NCBI GenBank assembly: GCA_016717105.1
Contig: JADKGF010000054.1
Coordinates: 35,884 to 99,883 of the forward strand
Direction of reading: 5' to 3'
DNA length: 64,000 nucleotides
Source of the DNA: Saprospiraceae bacterium
GTDB taxonomy: Bacteria; Bacteroidota; Bacteroidia; Chitinophagales; Saprospiraceae
Below are positions 7,373 to 17,406 of this stretch, piece after piece (positions within the stretch are counted from its first letter, which is position 1; every line of letters starts with the position of its first letter). The notes beneath the pieces were generated by a model, which saw only the letters and a program-made list of their open reading frames with translations, was not told the DNA's origin and did no database searches. The position numbers and the translations under genes are program-made.

Positions 7373-9859
7373 TCAGCTTTCCTTTCTAGGGAAAACGTAT
7401 AAATAATCCAAGAAATAAAGTACTCTCACAGAAAAACTATTGGTTTGCAGCGATTCAAAAAGTCCTCCTAGATTTGCAAGATAATCACGTTCATATTGTT
7501 TATCTGAGTTGGAAATTTGGTTTTTCCATACAAAGATCACATCACTACCAGGTGCAAATCGCCAATTGCATTGAAAGTCAATATTGAAAATATTTACATT
7601 TCTGTCAAAAATAGAATCTCCATTTGCATCAATGCCTTTGTAAGGAATGACTTCTACAAAACCATCTTTATCCAAACGCCCGAATTGTTGATATCGAACT
7701 TTGTCCCAATAATGTCGGATCCGCATATTGATACCAATTAACGCATTGAAGATGTAACGTGTCGTAATGGAATTATCTACTATAAGCCTATTTCTATTAC
7801 CAAACAAGATGTCATCTGCTGCGAGACCATCAATCGGTGTGCTGGAGAGATTTTTATTTACATAGCCGGGCTCAAAATTTATAATGGACAAGCTGGTATT
7901 TGTAAATACAGATAATCTATCGCTCAATCTTAATCTTGGCGCAAGCACAATGTTTGTATTATTTCTATTTTCTGCATCAAAATACCGATACGACATTCTG
8001 ATATCATAGGCAAATGGTTTCCTATAATCTGATGAGACAAATCCTCCGGCCGTGTAATTAACGGGCCATGTCATAAATCTGCTGAAGTCGTCTGTTCGTG
8101 GTTCGAAATAATCAAACGTATTTACTGGCTCTAATCTGGTGTTTAATCCCAATGCAAAACGACTTTTCCAAAGCATAAAACTCTCCAACTCTATATTAAA
8201 ATTTGTAAACACATTTGGCTCGTAAAGTCTGGAATAAAAGGAAGTTCCTGATATCTTTACTTGCTGCAATTTTTCATTTTGGGGTTTGTATTGTGTATAT
8301 GCGCCTTCGGCAAAATAATATTGCTCATTGGGACTAAATAAAAAGCCCATATCGTTAGGATCATAATTTTTGGATTCGACGCCGTGACCAGCACCGTAAG
8401 TCCAATTGCCACTAATCTTTCCGAGAGAAATATTGTATGTGTGTCCTCTTTCGGTATTTCCACTATAAAATTTTTGCGAAAGCACACCTGATCCGCTTAA
8501 ATAGTATTTTTGATCTTTGGTTTTGAAATTAAAAAAGCTACCCGTAACATTGGCATCATAGTCATCTCCGATTCTATATACATTAGTATTCATCAGTGAG
8601 ACAAAGGAATTGTTTTTTAGATTTTGGTCCACGACTAGCGCATTATAATTCGTAAGTGGATTGGTTTTTATCTTGCGTTCCAAGCCATCAATAGTCCGGA
8701 TTGTAGCATATTCTTCGCCAACAATGGCATTAAAGCCACCGATACCAGTTCCAGATGTTGTACGTCCTGAAATTTTGGTTGCATTATAAAGCTGACTTGT
8801 TTCTGGATTTGACAAGATTATTTCTCCTTCTTCTAACTGATTAAATGCATCAAAATAATGCAAGGGTCGGCCACCTATTCTTCTTGAATAAAATAATCGC
8901 CCTCGATTGAAAAGCTCAGTTCCTTCTGTAAAAAATTGCCTGTTTTCTTCAAAAAATACTTCAAATGGAGAAAGGTTTAGTACTTGTTTGTCAGAGATAA
9001 CTTGTCCAAAATCAGGGATCAGCGTCATGTCAAGGGTAAACGCGTCATTCAGCCCATATTTTAAGTCCAATCCAGCGCTATAAGCAGTACTAGCTGATGA
9101 TTTTTTTAAAGAATTTTGAGGGTCAAAAGATGTATTGAGATAACTAGATAAGTAAGGTGTTAGAGATAATCGAACAGGCGATTTGATATTTTCAATGTTA
9201 GTAACTTTTCCAGATTGTTGTGCCCAGCCAGCAATGGTAGGATCGATTGGTGACCAATATGAAGATTCGCGAAATCTACGTACTTCACGACCAAACTGTA
9301 CGTGCCAGTCTTGGCTATCATTTGACGGGAATCTCAATGAGGAATAAGGAATTCTCATTTCCACATACCATCCTTCACTATCTTGCGAAACAGCACTTTC
9401 CCAGACTGCGTTCCAATTGATATCATCTTCATTATTGGTGACGATGGCTTCGTATTGAACTCCAGATGACGTAACCAAAAAAATAAAACCATTTAAACCA
9501 CTCTTGTACGGATCAAAAAAAACACTAAAATTGTCGGCATTACCAGTTTGATCCCGAAGAGAAAGTTCTTTGAGTATTTTATCAGGCTCTGGATCATTTA
9601 GCCTTGCTCCAATGTAGATAGCATTATTGTCGTATAGAAAATAAGTCTCAGAGTCAAACATCGCAGGAAGCCCAGGTGTAGGCTCTGTTTGTATAAATCC
9701 AGAAGCCATTTCTGCATTGCTCCATGCACCTTCAGATAGCTTGCCGTCTATTTTTATTTCTTGAGATATCCTATAAGCTTTCAAAGTTTTGATAGGATTT
9801 ACAAAAGAAAATAAAGAAAATGACATTAAGCACAGGACTGATATAAAAAGAGTTTTCAA
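7373..9859 (-). CDS. DUF5916 outer-membrane protein with N-terminal CBM9-like domain
   Basis: An 828-residue protein with a signal peptide (LFISVLCLMSFSLFSF). Residues about 25-230 form a carbohydrate-binding family 9/DOMON-like module (KIDGKLSEGAWSNAE, DNAIYIGARLNDPEPD, FSVFFDPY, RIPYSSLRFP). From about 240 the DUF5916 region follows, with the characteristic segment LSPFEVFFEENRQFFTEGTELFNRGRLFYSRRIG. Many alternating beta strands rich in aromatic residues then suggest a C-terminal outer-membrane beta-barrel. The family is frequent in Bacteroidota and Gemmatimonadota; a role in binding or degrading substrate at the surface is only inferred. It stands alone on the minus strand with its own promoter box. 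Confidence 0.88.
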   Translation of the reverse strand: MKTLFISVLCLMSFSLFSFVNPIKTLKAYRISQEIKIDGKLSEGAWSNAEMASGFIQTEPTPGLPAMFDSETYFLYDNNAIYIGARLNDPEPDKILKELSLRDQTGNADNFSVFFDPYKSGLNGFIFLVTSSGVQYEAIVTNNEDDINWNAVWESAVSQDSEGWYVEMRIPYSSLRFPSNDSQDWHVQFGREVRRFRESSYWSPIDPTIAGWAQQSGKVTNIENIKSPVRLSLTPYLSSYLNTSFDPQNSLKKSSASTAYSAGLDLKYGLNDAFTLDMTLIPDFGQVISDKQVLNLSPFEVFFEENRQFFTEGTELFNRGRLFYSRRIGGRPLHYFDAFNQLEEGEIILSNPETSQLYNATKISGRTTSGTGIGGFNAIVGEEYATIRTIDGLERKIKTNPLTNYNALVVDQNLKNNSFVSLMNTNVYRIGDDYDANVTGSFFNFKTKDQKYYLSGSGVLSQKFYSGNTERGHTYNISLGKISGNWTYGAGHGVESKNYDPNDMGFLFSPNEQYYFAEGAYTQYKPQNEKLQQVKISGTSFYSRLYEPNVFTNFNIELESFMLWKSRFALGLNTRLEPVNTFDYFEPRTDDFSRFMTWPVNYTAGGFVSSDYRKPFAYDIRMSYRYFDAENRNNTNIVLAPRLRLSDRLSVFTNTSLSIINFEPGYVNKNLSSTPIDGLAADDILFGNRNRLIVDNSITTRYIFNALIGINMRIRHYWDKVRYQQFGRLDKDGFVEVIPYKGIDANGDSIFDRNVNIFNIDFQCNWRFAPGSDVIFVWKNQISNSDKQYERDYLANLGGLFESLQTNSFSVRVLYFLDYLYVFPRKES

Positions 9860-9880
9860 TATATATTTGGTTTTAAATCA

Positions 9881-9888
9881 CAAAGGTA
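9881..9888 (-). promoter_or_regulatory. -7 box TACCTTTG (minus strand) for the DUF5916 gene
   Basis: CAAAGGTA on the plus strand reads TACCTTTG on the minus strand, 21 bp before the ATG at 9859. Confidence 0.5.
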
Positions 9889-10008
9889 TAAAAGCCATCA
9901 AGAATAAAATTCGTTCAACATTTATTTTAGACCAAATAAATGAGCATTCAGGCCATGACGAATATCAAAAATAAAACCAATAAGCTTCTAAATAATCAGA
10001 ATAAAGTC

Positions 10009-10016
10009 TATATTTG
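10009..10016 (+). promoter_or_regulatory. -7 box TATATTTG for the giant T9SS protein
   Basis: TAnnTTTG match. The TTG at 10014 that opens the longest frame is the last part of this box and so cannot be translated from this promoter, which moves the start downstream. Confidence 0.5.
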
Positions 10017-10037
10017 CATTACCAACCTCACCAAATA

Positions 10038-13000
10038 TTGAAACATCTAATAATTTTTGTTATTGTTTTGATTGGATTAAAAGGATTTAGTCAAGACTGT
10101 GGTTTTACCATTACAGTACCTCAAGATATCACAATATGTGAAGAGAGTGATATCTTATTGGATGGAGCAATCTCTGGAACCTACTTTGGTTTTGAGTGGA
10201 ATGGAACCGATGGATTTTTTGAAAATGTGGACTTAACTCCTACTGTTACTGTAAGTCAAACGACAACTTATACACTTACAGCTTTTTCTAATCCTACCAC
10301 TAATCTTATTGTAAATGGTGATTTTTCTGGCGGGAATAGTGGATTTACAACCCAATATAGTTACATGCCGGATTTACCAGGAAGCACAACAGAGTTGTGG
10401 AGTGAAGGTACTTATAGTGTTGTATCAAACCCTAATAACGTTCACACCAATTTCGATCCTTGCGCAGATCATACTGGAGGTGGCAATATGATGGTAGTCA
10501 ACGGTGCATCTTCTTTGGCACAGGTTTGGTGTCAGACAGTAGCAGTAATGCCCAATACTACTTATATTTTTCAAGCATTTGCCGCTTCCGTTGAACCTAC
10601 ATCACCAGCTATATTACAGTTTTCAATTAATAGTGTTTTATTGGGTTCGCCATTTGGATTGTCAGGTGCGACATGTGTGTGGGAAGAATTTTATGAAACT
10701 TGGTTTTCAGGTGGTAATACAAGTGTACAAATTTGTATAACCAATCAAAACACTGCTGGTAGCGGAAATGACTTTGCCTTAGATGACATCTTTTTTGGTC
10801 CATTATGCAAAGAAGAGGAAGATTTTACAGTCACTTTTTCCACGTTTGATATATTGCCGTCAGCGGTCATTGATTTAGATTGTAATCATCCAGAAAGTAA
10901 CCTTTCTATTACTCCATTGCCATCAATCCCAGGATATCAATACGGTTGGAATACATCTAATGGCAATATAATTTCAAATACTAACGGCTCTACAATAACT
11001 GTCGGCTCAGCTGGCCAATATGCCGTCACCGTGACCAATCAATTTGGATGTACAATGGATTACGTGTATGATGTAAATGGAGATTTTACAGTGCCAGATG
11101 TTGAAATAGACGGCAATTTGATGTTGGATTGTTATATAAAATCAAGCATTTTGGATGCATATTCGACAGATGGCAATGTAATTTATTCTTGGAATTTGCC
11201 AAATGGAAGTCAAGTAAATGGTCCGAGTGTAAATGCGACTATGCCTGGAAATTACACTGTGACAGGAACTGCGTCAAATGGTTGCACAGGAACGGCTACA
11301 GTAGAAGTTATTTTAGAAAACTCGAACATTCAATACACGGCTGATAGCTCTGGGACATTGACTTGTTCTTCAGGATTTGTGGATATTTTTCTGGATATAA
11401 CAACCAATGTGGACAGTATAAGCTGGGAAGGACCAAATATAGTTCAGCAAAATATTAATGGAGATACCATCACTGTCGCCCAAGAAGGAACATACATTTA
11501 TGAGCTATTTTTGGGTGTGGATTGTAGTATTATTGATAGCATCGTCATTACGGAAACGTTGCCGCAGATCGCCTACACCTTGTCCGAACCGGATACTTTG
11601 ACTTGTAATAATGCTCAAACAAACATATTCCTATCAAGTGTTTCGGGTGTATCGGAGATAAATTGGTATGCTGAAGGTCAATTAATATCTATAGAAGATA
11701 CTTTGCTTATAACGGAGCCAGGTGTATATATTACGGTGTTGACAGATATGTTTGGATGTACAAAAACGGATTCGATCGTGGTGTCGGGAGATTTTGCCAA
11801 ACCAAATTTCACAGTGATCATCGACTCCATAGACTGTATCGACAAACAAGGTCAATTTTTTGTGACGGCTCCGGGAATACAAGGTGTACTTTGGGAAGGC
11901 CAAGGAACCACTTCTCAAGATTTAAACCCAGTATTTGACAAGGTTGGAAATTATACATTGACTGTTACCGGAGAAAATGGATGTACAGAAACACAGAGTT
12001 TTTATCTACCATCTTCACAAAGTTTTCCTGCCGTGACCGCCGATATTGAACCCTTGACGTGCACAAATCCGTCAGGAATTATACAAATAAACACAAATCC
12101 ATCAGCAACTATCCAGTGGTCTGATATGAATGGAAATACTGGAACTGGTACTACTATTTCATCTACTTCAGGAGGAACATTTGATATCTCTGTGACAGCT
12201 GCCAATGGATGTATAACCAAGACAACATATGTCATTCCAGTAGATACAATCCATCCAGTAATATCACCAATTGCATCGGATATACTCACATGTAGTAAGG
12301 AATTCGTAAGCCCTAATGTGACCGCAAGTAATTATGATAAATTTCGATGGTCAGGAAATGGTATAAAAGATAGCTTAAATTTAGAACCAGAAATAGATGC
12401 TCCTGGGAAATACACACTTACATTAACGAACGAAAATGGATGTAAAACTACTACAGATTTTATCGTAACTGAAGACAAAACGAAACCAAATATTTCTGCT
12501 TATGCGGAAGATTTGACATGTACGCAACCTGAGACAACATTATCCATCACAGGAGAATTGAACTTAAATATTTCCATATCACATAGTGATCCGAATGGTA
12601 TTAATGCAAATAGAATAGTGAAACCAGGTTCAATAACCATACATGCGGTCAATGTTTTGGGTTGTGATACGACTATCAATATTGAAATTAAAAGCTATTT
12701 GGATAAACCAATTATTCATCCTGAGGATATCACCTTAAATTGCTTAAATCCACAAGCTTGGGTATCTGATAGTACATTGAATCCGCTTTTGGAATACTCA
12801 TGGATCACTCCAACTGGATTAATTAAAGAAGATTCTGTCTTAGTGACCAATGCAGCAAACTATACATTGATTGCAATAAACGAGTATGGTTGCGAATCTA
12901 GAGTGCCCATCGTCATCAAGACTGATTTTCAAAAACCTGACTTTTTAATCAATGGTAGCAATGTTATCAAGTGTAATGAGGATTTTACAGAAATCAAGAT

Positions 13001-13943
13001 TGAAACTGATTTGCCTTTATATGATGTGTTTTGGAAACCCAATACAGAAAATCTTACAAATGAGACATCAGCTCAAATAAGTAATCCGGGTACGTATAGT
13101 GCACAACTTACAAATCCAGCTAATGGATGTACAAACGAAAAGAGTATCACAATAACCAAGCAGGGCAAGCCGGAAACCATTGACCTGGATATCAATCAGC
13201 CAGCATGTTATGGCGAAAAAGGTAGCCTAAAATGGATAAATGTTTCTGGTGGAGCATCACCTTATACAATTTTGGTCAATGGTAATTCCCTAAACCAAAA
13301 TAATGAGATAGACTTGTCTGGTGGTAAATATTTGCTGAAAGTTTCGGATACCAATGGCTGTACTTTGCAAGAAGAGATTGAGATTATCGTACCAGGAGAT
13401 TTTGGAGTCAATGCTGGTAGGGATACTATAATTGAATTGAGTGAATCACACAGAATTCAATCTACCACAGATTTGAATTGGTCCGACGTTTCAGAAATCA
13501 AGTGGTCTCCTACAAGTACCTTGAGTTGTAGCGACTGTCCAAATCCGATCGCCACTCCTGAATTTGATACTGAATATACAATCACCATCTACGACGAAAA
13601 CGGTTGTGTAAGAACAGATGCAGTTTGGGTTCGGGTGAAATTTACAAAAGGGTACATCGCACCACAAATTATAAATCTCAACAGCAGCAGTGGCAACAAC
13701 AAATTCACATTATACGGATTAAAATCTTCCGTTAAGTCAATAAAATATCTTAGAGTTTATGATAGATGGGGCAATCTTGTTTTTTTGAAAGAAAATATAT
13801 TGCCTGATGAGCCTGAATCAGGATGGGATGGAAAATTTTACGATCAAGATGTCCAACCAGGCGTATTTGTTTGGATAGCAGATATAGTTTACAAGGATGA
13901 TACTACGGAGATAGCAACAGGTGATGTGACTATTATAAAGTGA
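10038..13943 (+). CDS. Giant Ig-like-repeat surface protein with gliding-motility-type T9SS tail
   Basis: About 1301 residues. The start is a TTG at 10038, giving the compact signal peptide KHLIIFVIVLIGLKGFSQ; the frame opens at 10014, but that TTG is part of the promoter box. An N-terminal lectin-like segment (about 85-260, ending FALDDIFFG) follows a first Ig unit. The rest is about eleven 80-90-residue beta-sandwich repeats with the recurring pattern G-x-Y-T-x-T-V-T-x-x-x-G-C and Cys pairs. The last 90 residues (LRVYDRWGNLVF, GWDGKFYDQDVQPGVFVWIADI) are the gliding-motility-associated type B T9SS domain. The protein is expected on the cell surface or released, as an adhesin or matrix protein. 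It is monocistronic; aspS follows with its own promoter. Confidence 0.87.
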   Translation: MKHLIIFVIVLIGLKGFSQDCGFTITVPQDITICEESDILLDGAISGTYFGFEWNGTDGFFENVDLTPTVTVSQTTTYTLTAFSNPTTNLIVNGDFSGGNSGFTTQYSYMPDLPGSTTELWSEGTYSVVSNPNNVHTNFDPCADHTGGGNMMVVNGASSLAQVWCQTVAVMPNTTYIFQAFAASVEPTSPAILQFSINSVLLGSPFGLSGATCVWEEFYETWFSGGNTSVQICITNQNTAGSGNDFALDDIFFGPLCKEEEDFTVTFSTFDILPSAVIDLDCNHPESNLSITPLPSIPGYQYGWNTSNGNIISNTNGSTITVGSAGQYAVTVTNQFGCTMDYVYDVNGDFTVPDVEIDGNLMLDCYIKSSILDAYSTDGNVIYSWNLPNGSQVNGPSVNATMPGNYTVTGTASNGCTGTATVEVILENSNIQYTADSSGTLTCSSGFVDIFLDITTNVDSISWEGPNIVQQNINGDTITVAQEGTYIYELFLGVDCSIIDSIVITETLPQIAYTLSEPDTLTCNNAQTNIFLSSVSGVSEINWYAEGQLISIEDTLLITEPGVYITVLTDMFGCTKTDSIVVSGDFAKPNFTVIIDSIDCIDKQGQFFVTAPGIQGVLWEGQGTTSQDLNPVFDKVGNYTLTVTGENGCTETQSFYLPSSQSFPAVTADIEPLTCTNPSGIIQINTNPSATIQWSDMNGNTGTGTTISSTSGGTFDISVTAANGCITKTTYVIPVDTIHPVISPIASDILTCSKEFVSPNVTASNYDKFRWSGNGIKDSLNLEPEIDAPGKYTLTLTNENGCKTTTDFIVTEDKTKPNISAYAEDLTCTQPETTLSITGELNLNISISHSDPNGINANRIVKPGSITIHAVNVLGCDTTINIEIKSYLDKPIIHPEDITLNCLNPQAWVSDSTLNPLLEYSWITPTGLIKEDSVLVTNAANYTLIAINEYGCESRVPIVIKTDFQKPDFLINGSNVIKCNEDFTEIKIETDLPLYDVFWKPNTENLTNETSAQISNPGTYSAQLTNPANGCTNEKSITITKQGKPETIDLDINQPACYGEKGSLKWINVSGGASPYTILVNGNSLNQNNEIDLSGGKYLLKVSDTNGCTLQEEIEIIVPGDFGVNAGRDTIIELSESHRIQSTTDLNWSDVSEIKWSPTSTLSCSDCPNPIATPEFDTEYTITIYDENGCVRTDAVWVRVKFTKGYIAPQIINLNSSSGNNKFTLYGLKSSVKSIKYLRVYDRWGNLVFLKENILPDEPESGWDGKFYDQDVQPGVFVWIADIVYKDDTTEIATGDVTIIK

Positions 13944-13971
13944 TACGCTTTATATTTTCCGTTGATATTCG

Positions 13972-13979
13972 TAGCTTTG
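13972..13979 (+). promoter_or_regulatory. -7 box TAGCTTTG for aspS
   Basis: TAnnTTTG match 29 bp before the aspS ATG. Confidence 0.5.
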
Positions 13980-14008
13980 CACCCAAATTTAATTAAAACA
14001 TATAGTTT

Positions 14009-15778
14009 ATGTACAGAAGTCATGATTGCGGAGCTTTGAGGATAACCAATGTAGGCGAAAAAGTCACTATTTCAGGTTGGGTACAAAAAGGTAGAGATCT
14101 CGGTGGTCTTACTTTTGTAGATATCAGAGATAGATACGGCGTCACACAGTTGGTATTTAATATGGACGAAAATGCAGACTTGTGTACACGGGCCAGAAAA
14201 TTGGGTAGAGAATTTGTCGTTCAAGCATCGGGAATCGTACGTGAACGTTCTAGTAAAAACGCCAATAGATCGACTGGAGATATAGAAATAGAAGTAACGG
14301 AATTGGTGATCTTGAATGAGTCAAAAACGCCACCATTCACCATAGAAGACGATACTGACGGAGGCGATGATCTCAGGATGAAATACAGATACTTAGATAT
14401 CAGACGTACACCTGTACAAAACAATATTATTTTTAGGTCTAAACTAGCCATTGAAACAAGAAAATATCTTGATTCACAAGGATTTATAGAAGTAGAGACG
14501 CCATTTTTGATTAAGAGTACACCTGAAGGAGCTAGAGATTTTGTGGTGCCGAGTCGACTCAATCAAGGGCAATTTTATGCATTGCCACAGTCGCCTCAGA
14601 CCTTCAAACAAATCCTGATGGTAGCGGGTATTGACAAGTATTTCCAGATTGTGAAATGTTTTAGAGACGAAGACCTTAGAGCAGATCGCCAACCAGAATT
14701 TACACAGATAGACTGCGAAATGTCCTTCGTGCACATAGAAGACATCCTGAATACTTTTGAGGGACTAGCCAGACATTTGTTTTTACAGACATTAAATATA
14801 GATTTGGGCGATTTCCCGCGCATGTCGTATGACGATGCTATGCGTCTTTATGGCTCCGACAAACCCGATCTTAGGTTCGGAATGCAATTTGTAGAGATGA
14901 ATGAATTTGCCAAAGGTAAAGGATTCGGTGTATTTGATGATTCTGAATTGGTTGTGGGTATTTGTGCAAAAGGCATAGCTGAGTCTTATAGCAACAAAGA
15001 CATGAAAGACCTTACGGAATGGCTCCAAAGACCACAAATCGGTGCTAAAGGTTTGGTATATGTGAAGTATCAGGAAGATGGCAGTATCAAATCCACTGTG
15101 GGCAAATTTTATAGCGATGAAGAATTAAAACAATGGGCCGAAAAATTTGGTGCCGAAAAAGGTGATGTCATTTTTGTGTTGAGTGGTGAAGCCGAAAAAA
15201 CCAGAAAACAACTCAACGAACTTAGGCTCGAGCTCGGCAAAAAACTGGGACTTATCAAAGCTGGCGATTTCAAACCATTATGGGTATTAGATTTTCCATT
15301 GCTTGAATGGGACGAAGAAGCAGGCAGATTCCATGCTATGCATCATCCGTTTACATCTCCTAAGAAAGCAGATATTCCACGAATGCTCAATGGTGACCAC
15401 GAGACCATGAAGAGTCTCAAAGCTGATGCCTATGACTTGGTCATCAATGGTGCAGAAATCGGTGGAGGATCTATAAGAATTCACGATAGGGCATTACAAT
15501 CCAAAAACTTCGATTTGCTTGGATTTACCAAAGAAGAAGCCGAAGCACAATTTGGATTCTTACTTGGAGCATTTGAATATGGTGCACCACCACACGGTGG
15601 ATTGGCATTTGGATTTGATAGGTTGTGCGCTGTAATGAATGGTCAGTCGTCGATTAGAGACTTCATCGCTTTTCCTAAGAATAACCAAGGTCGAGACATG
15701 ATGATAGACGCACCATCAGCAATCCACGATGTCCAGTTAAAAGAACTTTGTTTGGAAGTGAAAGTAGAGAAAATGTAA
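14009..15778 (+). CDS. aspS: Aspartyl-tRNA synthetase
   Basis: A 589-residue class IIb synthetase of the long bacterial type. It starts with the OB-fold anticodon-binding domain (SGWVQKGRDLGGLTFVDIRDRYG). The catalytic core carries FIEVETPFL, TPEGARDFVVPSR, YALPQSPQ, motif 2 FRDEDLRADRQPEFTQID and motif 3 APPHGGLAFGFDRL. The bacterial GAD insertion lies between motifs 2 and 3. No transamidation partner gatCB is next to it, although gatA lies downstream at 18.8 kb, so discriminating and non-discriminating forms cannot be told apart here. It ends 2 bp from the convergent ATPase gene. Confidence 0.97.
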   Translation: MYRSHDCGALRITNVGEKVTISGWVQKGRDLGGLTFVDIRDRYGVTQLVFNMDENADLCTRARKLGREFVVQASGIVRERSSKNANRSTGDIEIEVTELVILNESKTPPFTIEDDTDGGDDLRMKYRYLDIRRTPVQNNIIFRSKLAIETRKYLDSQGFIEVETPFLIKSTPEGARDFVVPSRLNQGQFYALPQSPQTFKQILMVAGIDKYFQIVKCFRDEDLRADRQPEFTQIDCEMSFVHIEDILNTFEGLARHLFLQTLNIDLGDFPRMSYDDAMRLYGSDKPDLRFGMQFVEMNEFAKGKGFGVFDDSELVVGICAKGIAESYSNKDMKDLTEWLQRPQIGAKGLVYVKYQEDGSIKSTVGKFYSDEELKQWAEKFGAEKGDVIFVLSGEAEKTRKQLNELRLELGKKLGLIKAGDFKPLWVLDFPLLEWDEEAGRFHAMHHPFTSPKKADIPRMLNGDHETMKSLKADAYDLVINGAEIGGGSIRIHDRALQSKNFDLLGFTKEEAEAQFGFLLGAFEYGAPPHGGLAFGFDRLCAVMNGQSSIRDFIAFPKNNQGRDMMIDAPSAIHDVQLKELCLEVKVEKM

Positions 15779-15780
15779 TG

Positions 15781-16932
15781 TCAACTGATATCACGCCACG
15801 GGATTACTTGGCTATCATTTCTTGTTTGGGATTCTGTACCACCATAAATCAAATTTTGAGATAGATCTTGCACGCCTGATATTTTCCTGAAGTACTCTAA
15901 ACCTTCGAACATATTGCTTCGTAAAGTTGTACTAGCTTTGATTTCGTATGTTTTTAGTTGGTCGTTTTCCTCACTCAAAAGATCTATCTCATGTCCATGT
16001 GAGTCTCGCCAATAATAAAACTCTTTCAATGTGTTGTGATGATAGTTTTGTTTGACCAAATCGGAAACTACCATATTCTCAAATAATTGTCCCCAAATCG
16101 GGGAAATAGGCGAGATGTCCCCATTTCGAACTCCAGATAAGTAGCTGAGTAAACCTGTATCATAAAAGTATAGTTTTGGACTTTTGATGAGTCGTTTGTT
16201 GTAGTTATTATAATAAGGTGGCAATAGATATATGATAAAACTTGTCTCCAATAACGATATCCAAGATCTCGCTGTAGTATGGCTGATCGATGCATCCTTG
16301 GCTAACTCACTCAAGTTTAAAATATTTCCTGCTCTACGCGCACACAATTACAGACAAGTATTAAAGAGCCTATCTTTTTGTATATTGATCAACTGACTGA
16401 TGTCTCGTTTTATGTATGTGGTTAGATAGTTGAAGTAATATCTATCGGGATTCAGGTTCCTGTCGTATATGGCTGGATAAAACCCTTTGGTTATCACTTC
16501 GGGTAAGTTATCAGGCATCCAATGTGCTGCTTTCATTTCACTTATGTCAGGAGGAAACAATCTAAAGATGGACACTCTTCCCGCAAGACTCTGTGTGATA
16601 TTTTCTAACAACTGGAAATTTTGTGACCCTGAAAGGATGAATTGTCCCATCACTTGGTTGAGATCCACGATACCTTGAAGATATGAAAATAAAACTGGTA
16701 CATTTTGGACTTCATCAAATATAATCTTGTCATTATATTTTTGCAAAAATCCTTTGGTGTCGCGTGTAGCAAACTCTTTGAGATCAGGGTCTTCTAGCGA
16801 TAAATAGGTATATTCTGGGAAATGAGTACGCAATAGCCTTGTTTTTCCTGATTGTCTTGGGCCTGTCAATGCTATGATCGGATAACCCAACAGTTCATGT
16901 CTTATTTTATCTACTATATTTCGATGAAGCAT
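15781..16932 (-). pseudogene. DUF4143-type AAA ATPase split by one in-frame stop codon
   Basis: One 384-codon frame is interrupted only by TAA at 16350-16348. The N-terminal half (ATG at 16932) has Walker A LTGPRQSGKTRLL, Walker B KIIFDEVQNVP and the sensor region FILSGSQNF. The C-terminal half has a winged-helix-like segment (LNLSELAKDASISHTTARSWISLLE), the DUF4143 core (KSPKLYFYDTGLLSYLSG, GQLFENMVVSDL) and a nuclease-like tail (EIDLLSEENDQLKTYEIKAS). The sequence around the stop reads FNTCL-stop-LCARRAGNIL. Relatives usually have a sense residue there, followed by LCAGRTG. Two separate proteins or a restart at the TTG at 16347 are possible, but a point mutation or sequencing error is simpler. 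A promoter and 22-bp repeats lie directly upstream. Confidence 0.85.
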
Positions 16933-16951
16933 AATAACTGATTATCAACGA

Positions 16952-16959
16952 CAAAGATA
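16952..16959 (-). promoter_or_regulatory. -7 box TATCTTTG (minus strand) of the ATPase gene
   Basis: CAAAGATA on the plus strand. A TTG that could act as the -33 element lies 19 bp further upstream (16981-16979), inside the first 22-bp repeat. The start codon follows 19 bp downstream of the box. Confidence 0.6.
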
Positions 16960-16967
16960 TAAATATA

Positions 16968-17077
16968 TTCAATTAACACAAAATATAAATTCAATATGCA
17001 CAATTAAAATATTCAAGCTGCACAAATATTAAATTCAATATACACATAAATTATTTGCAATATACACAAATATTGGT
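16968..17077. repeat. Five head-to-tail 22-bp iterons upstream of the ATPase promoter
   Basis: Units start at 16968, 16990, 17012, 17034 and 17056, each exactly 22 bp with no spacer. The shared core is TTCAATNTRCACAAAW followed by A/T-rich bases; the fifth unit starts TGCAA. The array begins 8 bp upstream of the -7 box and covers the presumed -33 element. The 22-bp period places successive units on nearly the same face of the helix, as expected for cooperative protein binding. Confidence 0.8.
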
Positions 17078-17211
17078 GTCTAAATGGGTAGAATTAACGC
17101 GCTGATCTAAGATGTAAAATTAAATATTTACAATTAAAATCAATACTTCCTAAAATATGATTTAACCATATGTATATCAATGTGATAAACTAAATTATAA
17201 TCAAATAAATA

Positions 17212-17277
17212 TTCAATTTACACAAATAATAAATTCAATCTACACAAAATATAAATTCAATCTGCACAAATTAAGAA
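17212..17277. repeat. Second block of three 22-bp iterons, same family
   Basis: Units start at 17212, 17234 and 17256, and the core is better conserved (TTCAATYTRCACAAAW). The block is separated from the first by 134 bp of A/T-rich sequence without clear units, and ends 76 bp before the hisS promoter box. The space between the blocks (17078-17211) shows nothing else recognisable. Confidence 0.8.
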
Positions 17278-17352
17278 TGGAAACTTCCTTGCCTTAATCC
17301 TTTTGTTTGTAATTATTACACTACCTCAATCCTTCCATTTATGTAGAAGTAG

Positions 17353-17360
17353 TATCTTTG
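17353..17360 (+). promoter_or_regulatory. -7 box TATCTTTG for hisS-gatA
   Basis: TAnnTTTG match. The transcript would begin near 17364, downstream of the GTG (17362) that opens the longest frame, which supports translation from the ATG at 17407. Confidence 0.55.
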
Positions 17361-17406
17361 CGTGCAACTTCATTCAAAGACAACATCTATAATTTTTCAT
17401 AAACGT

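Noticed and set aside
16968..17277. CRISPR-like array
   Set aside because: The units are contiguous 22-mers without spacers and are too degenerate; no cas genes are present.
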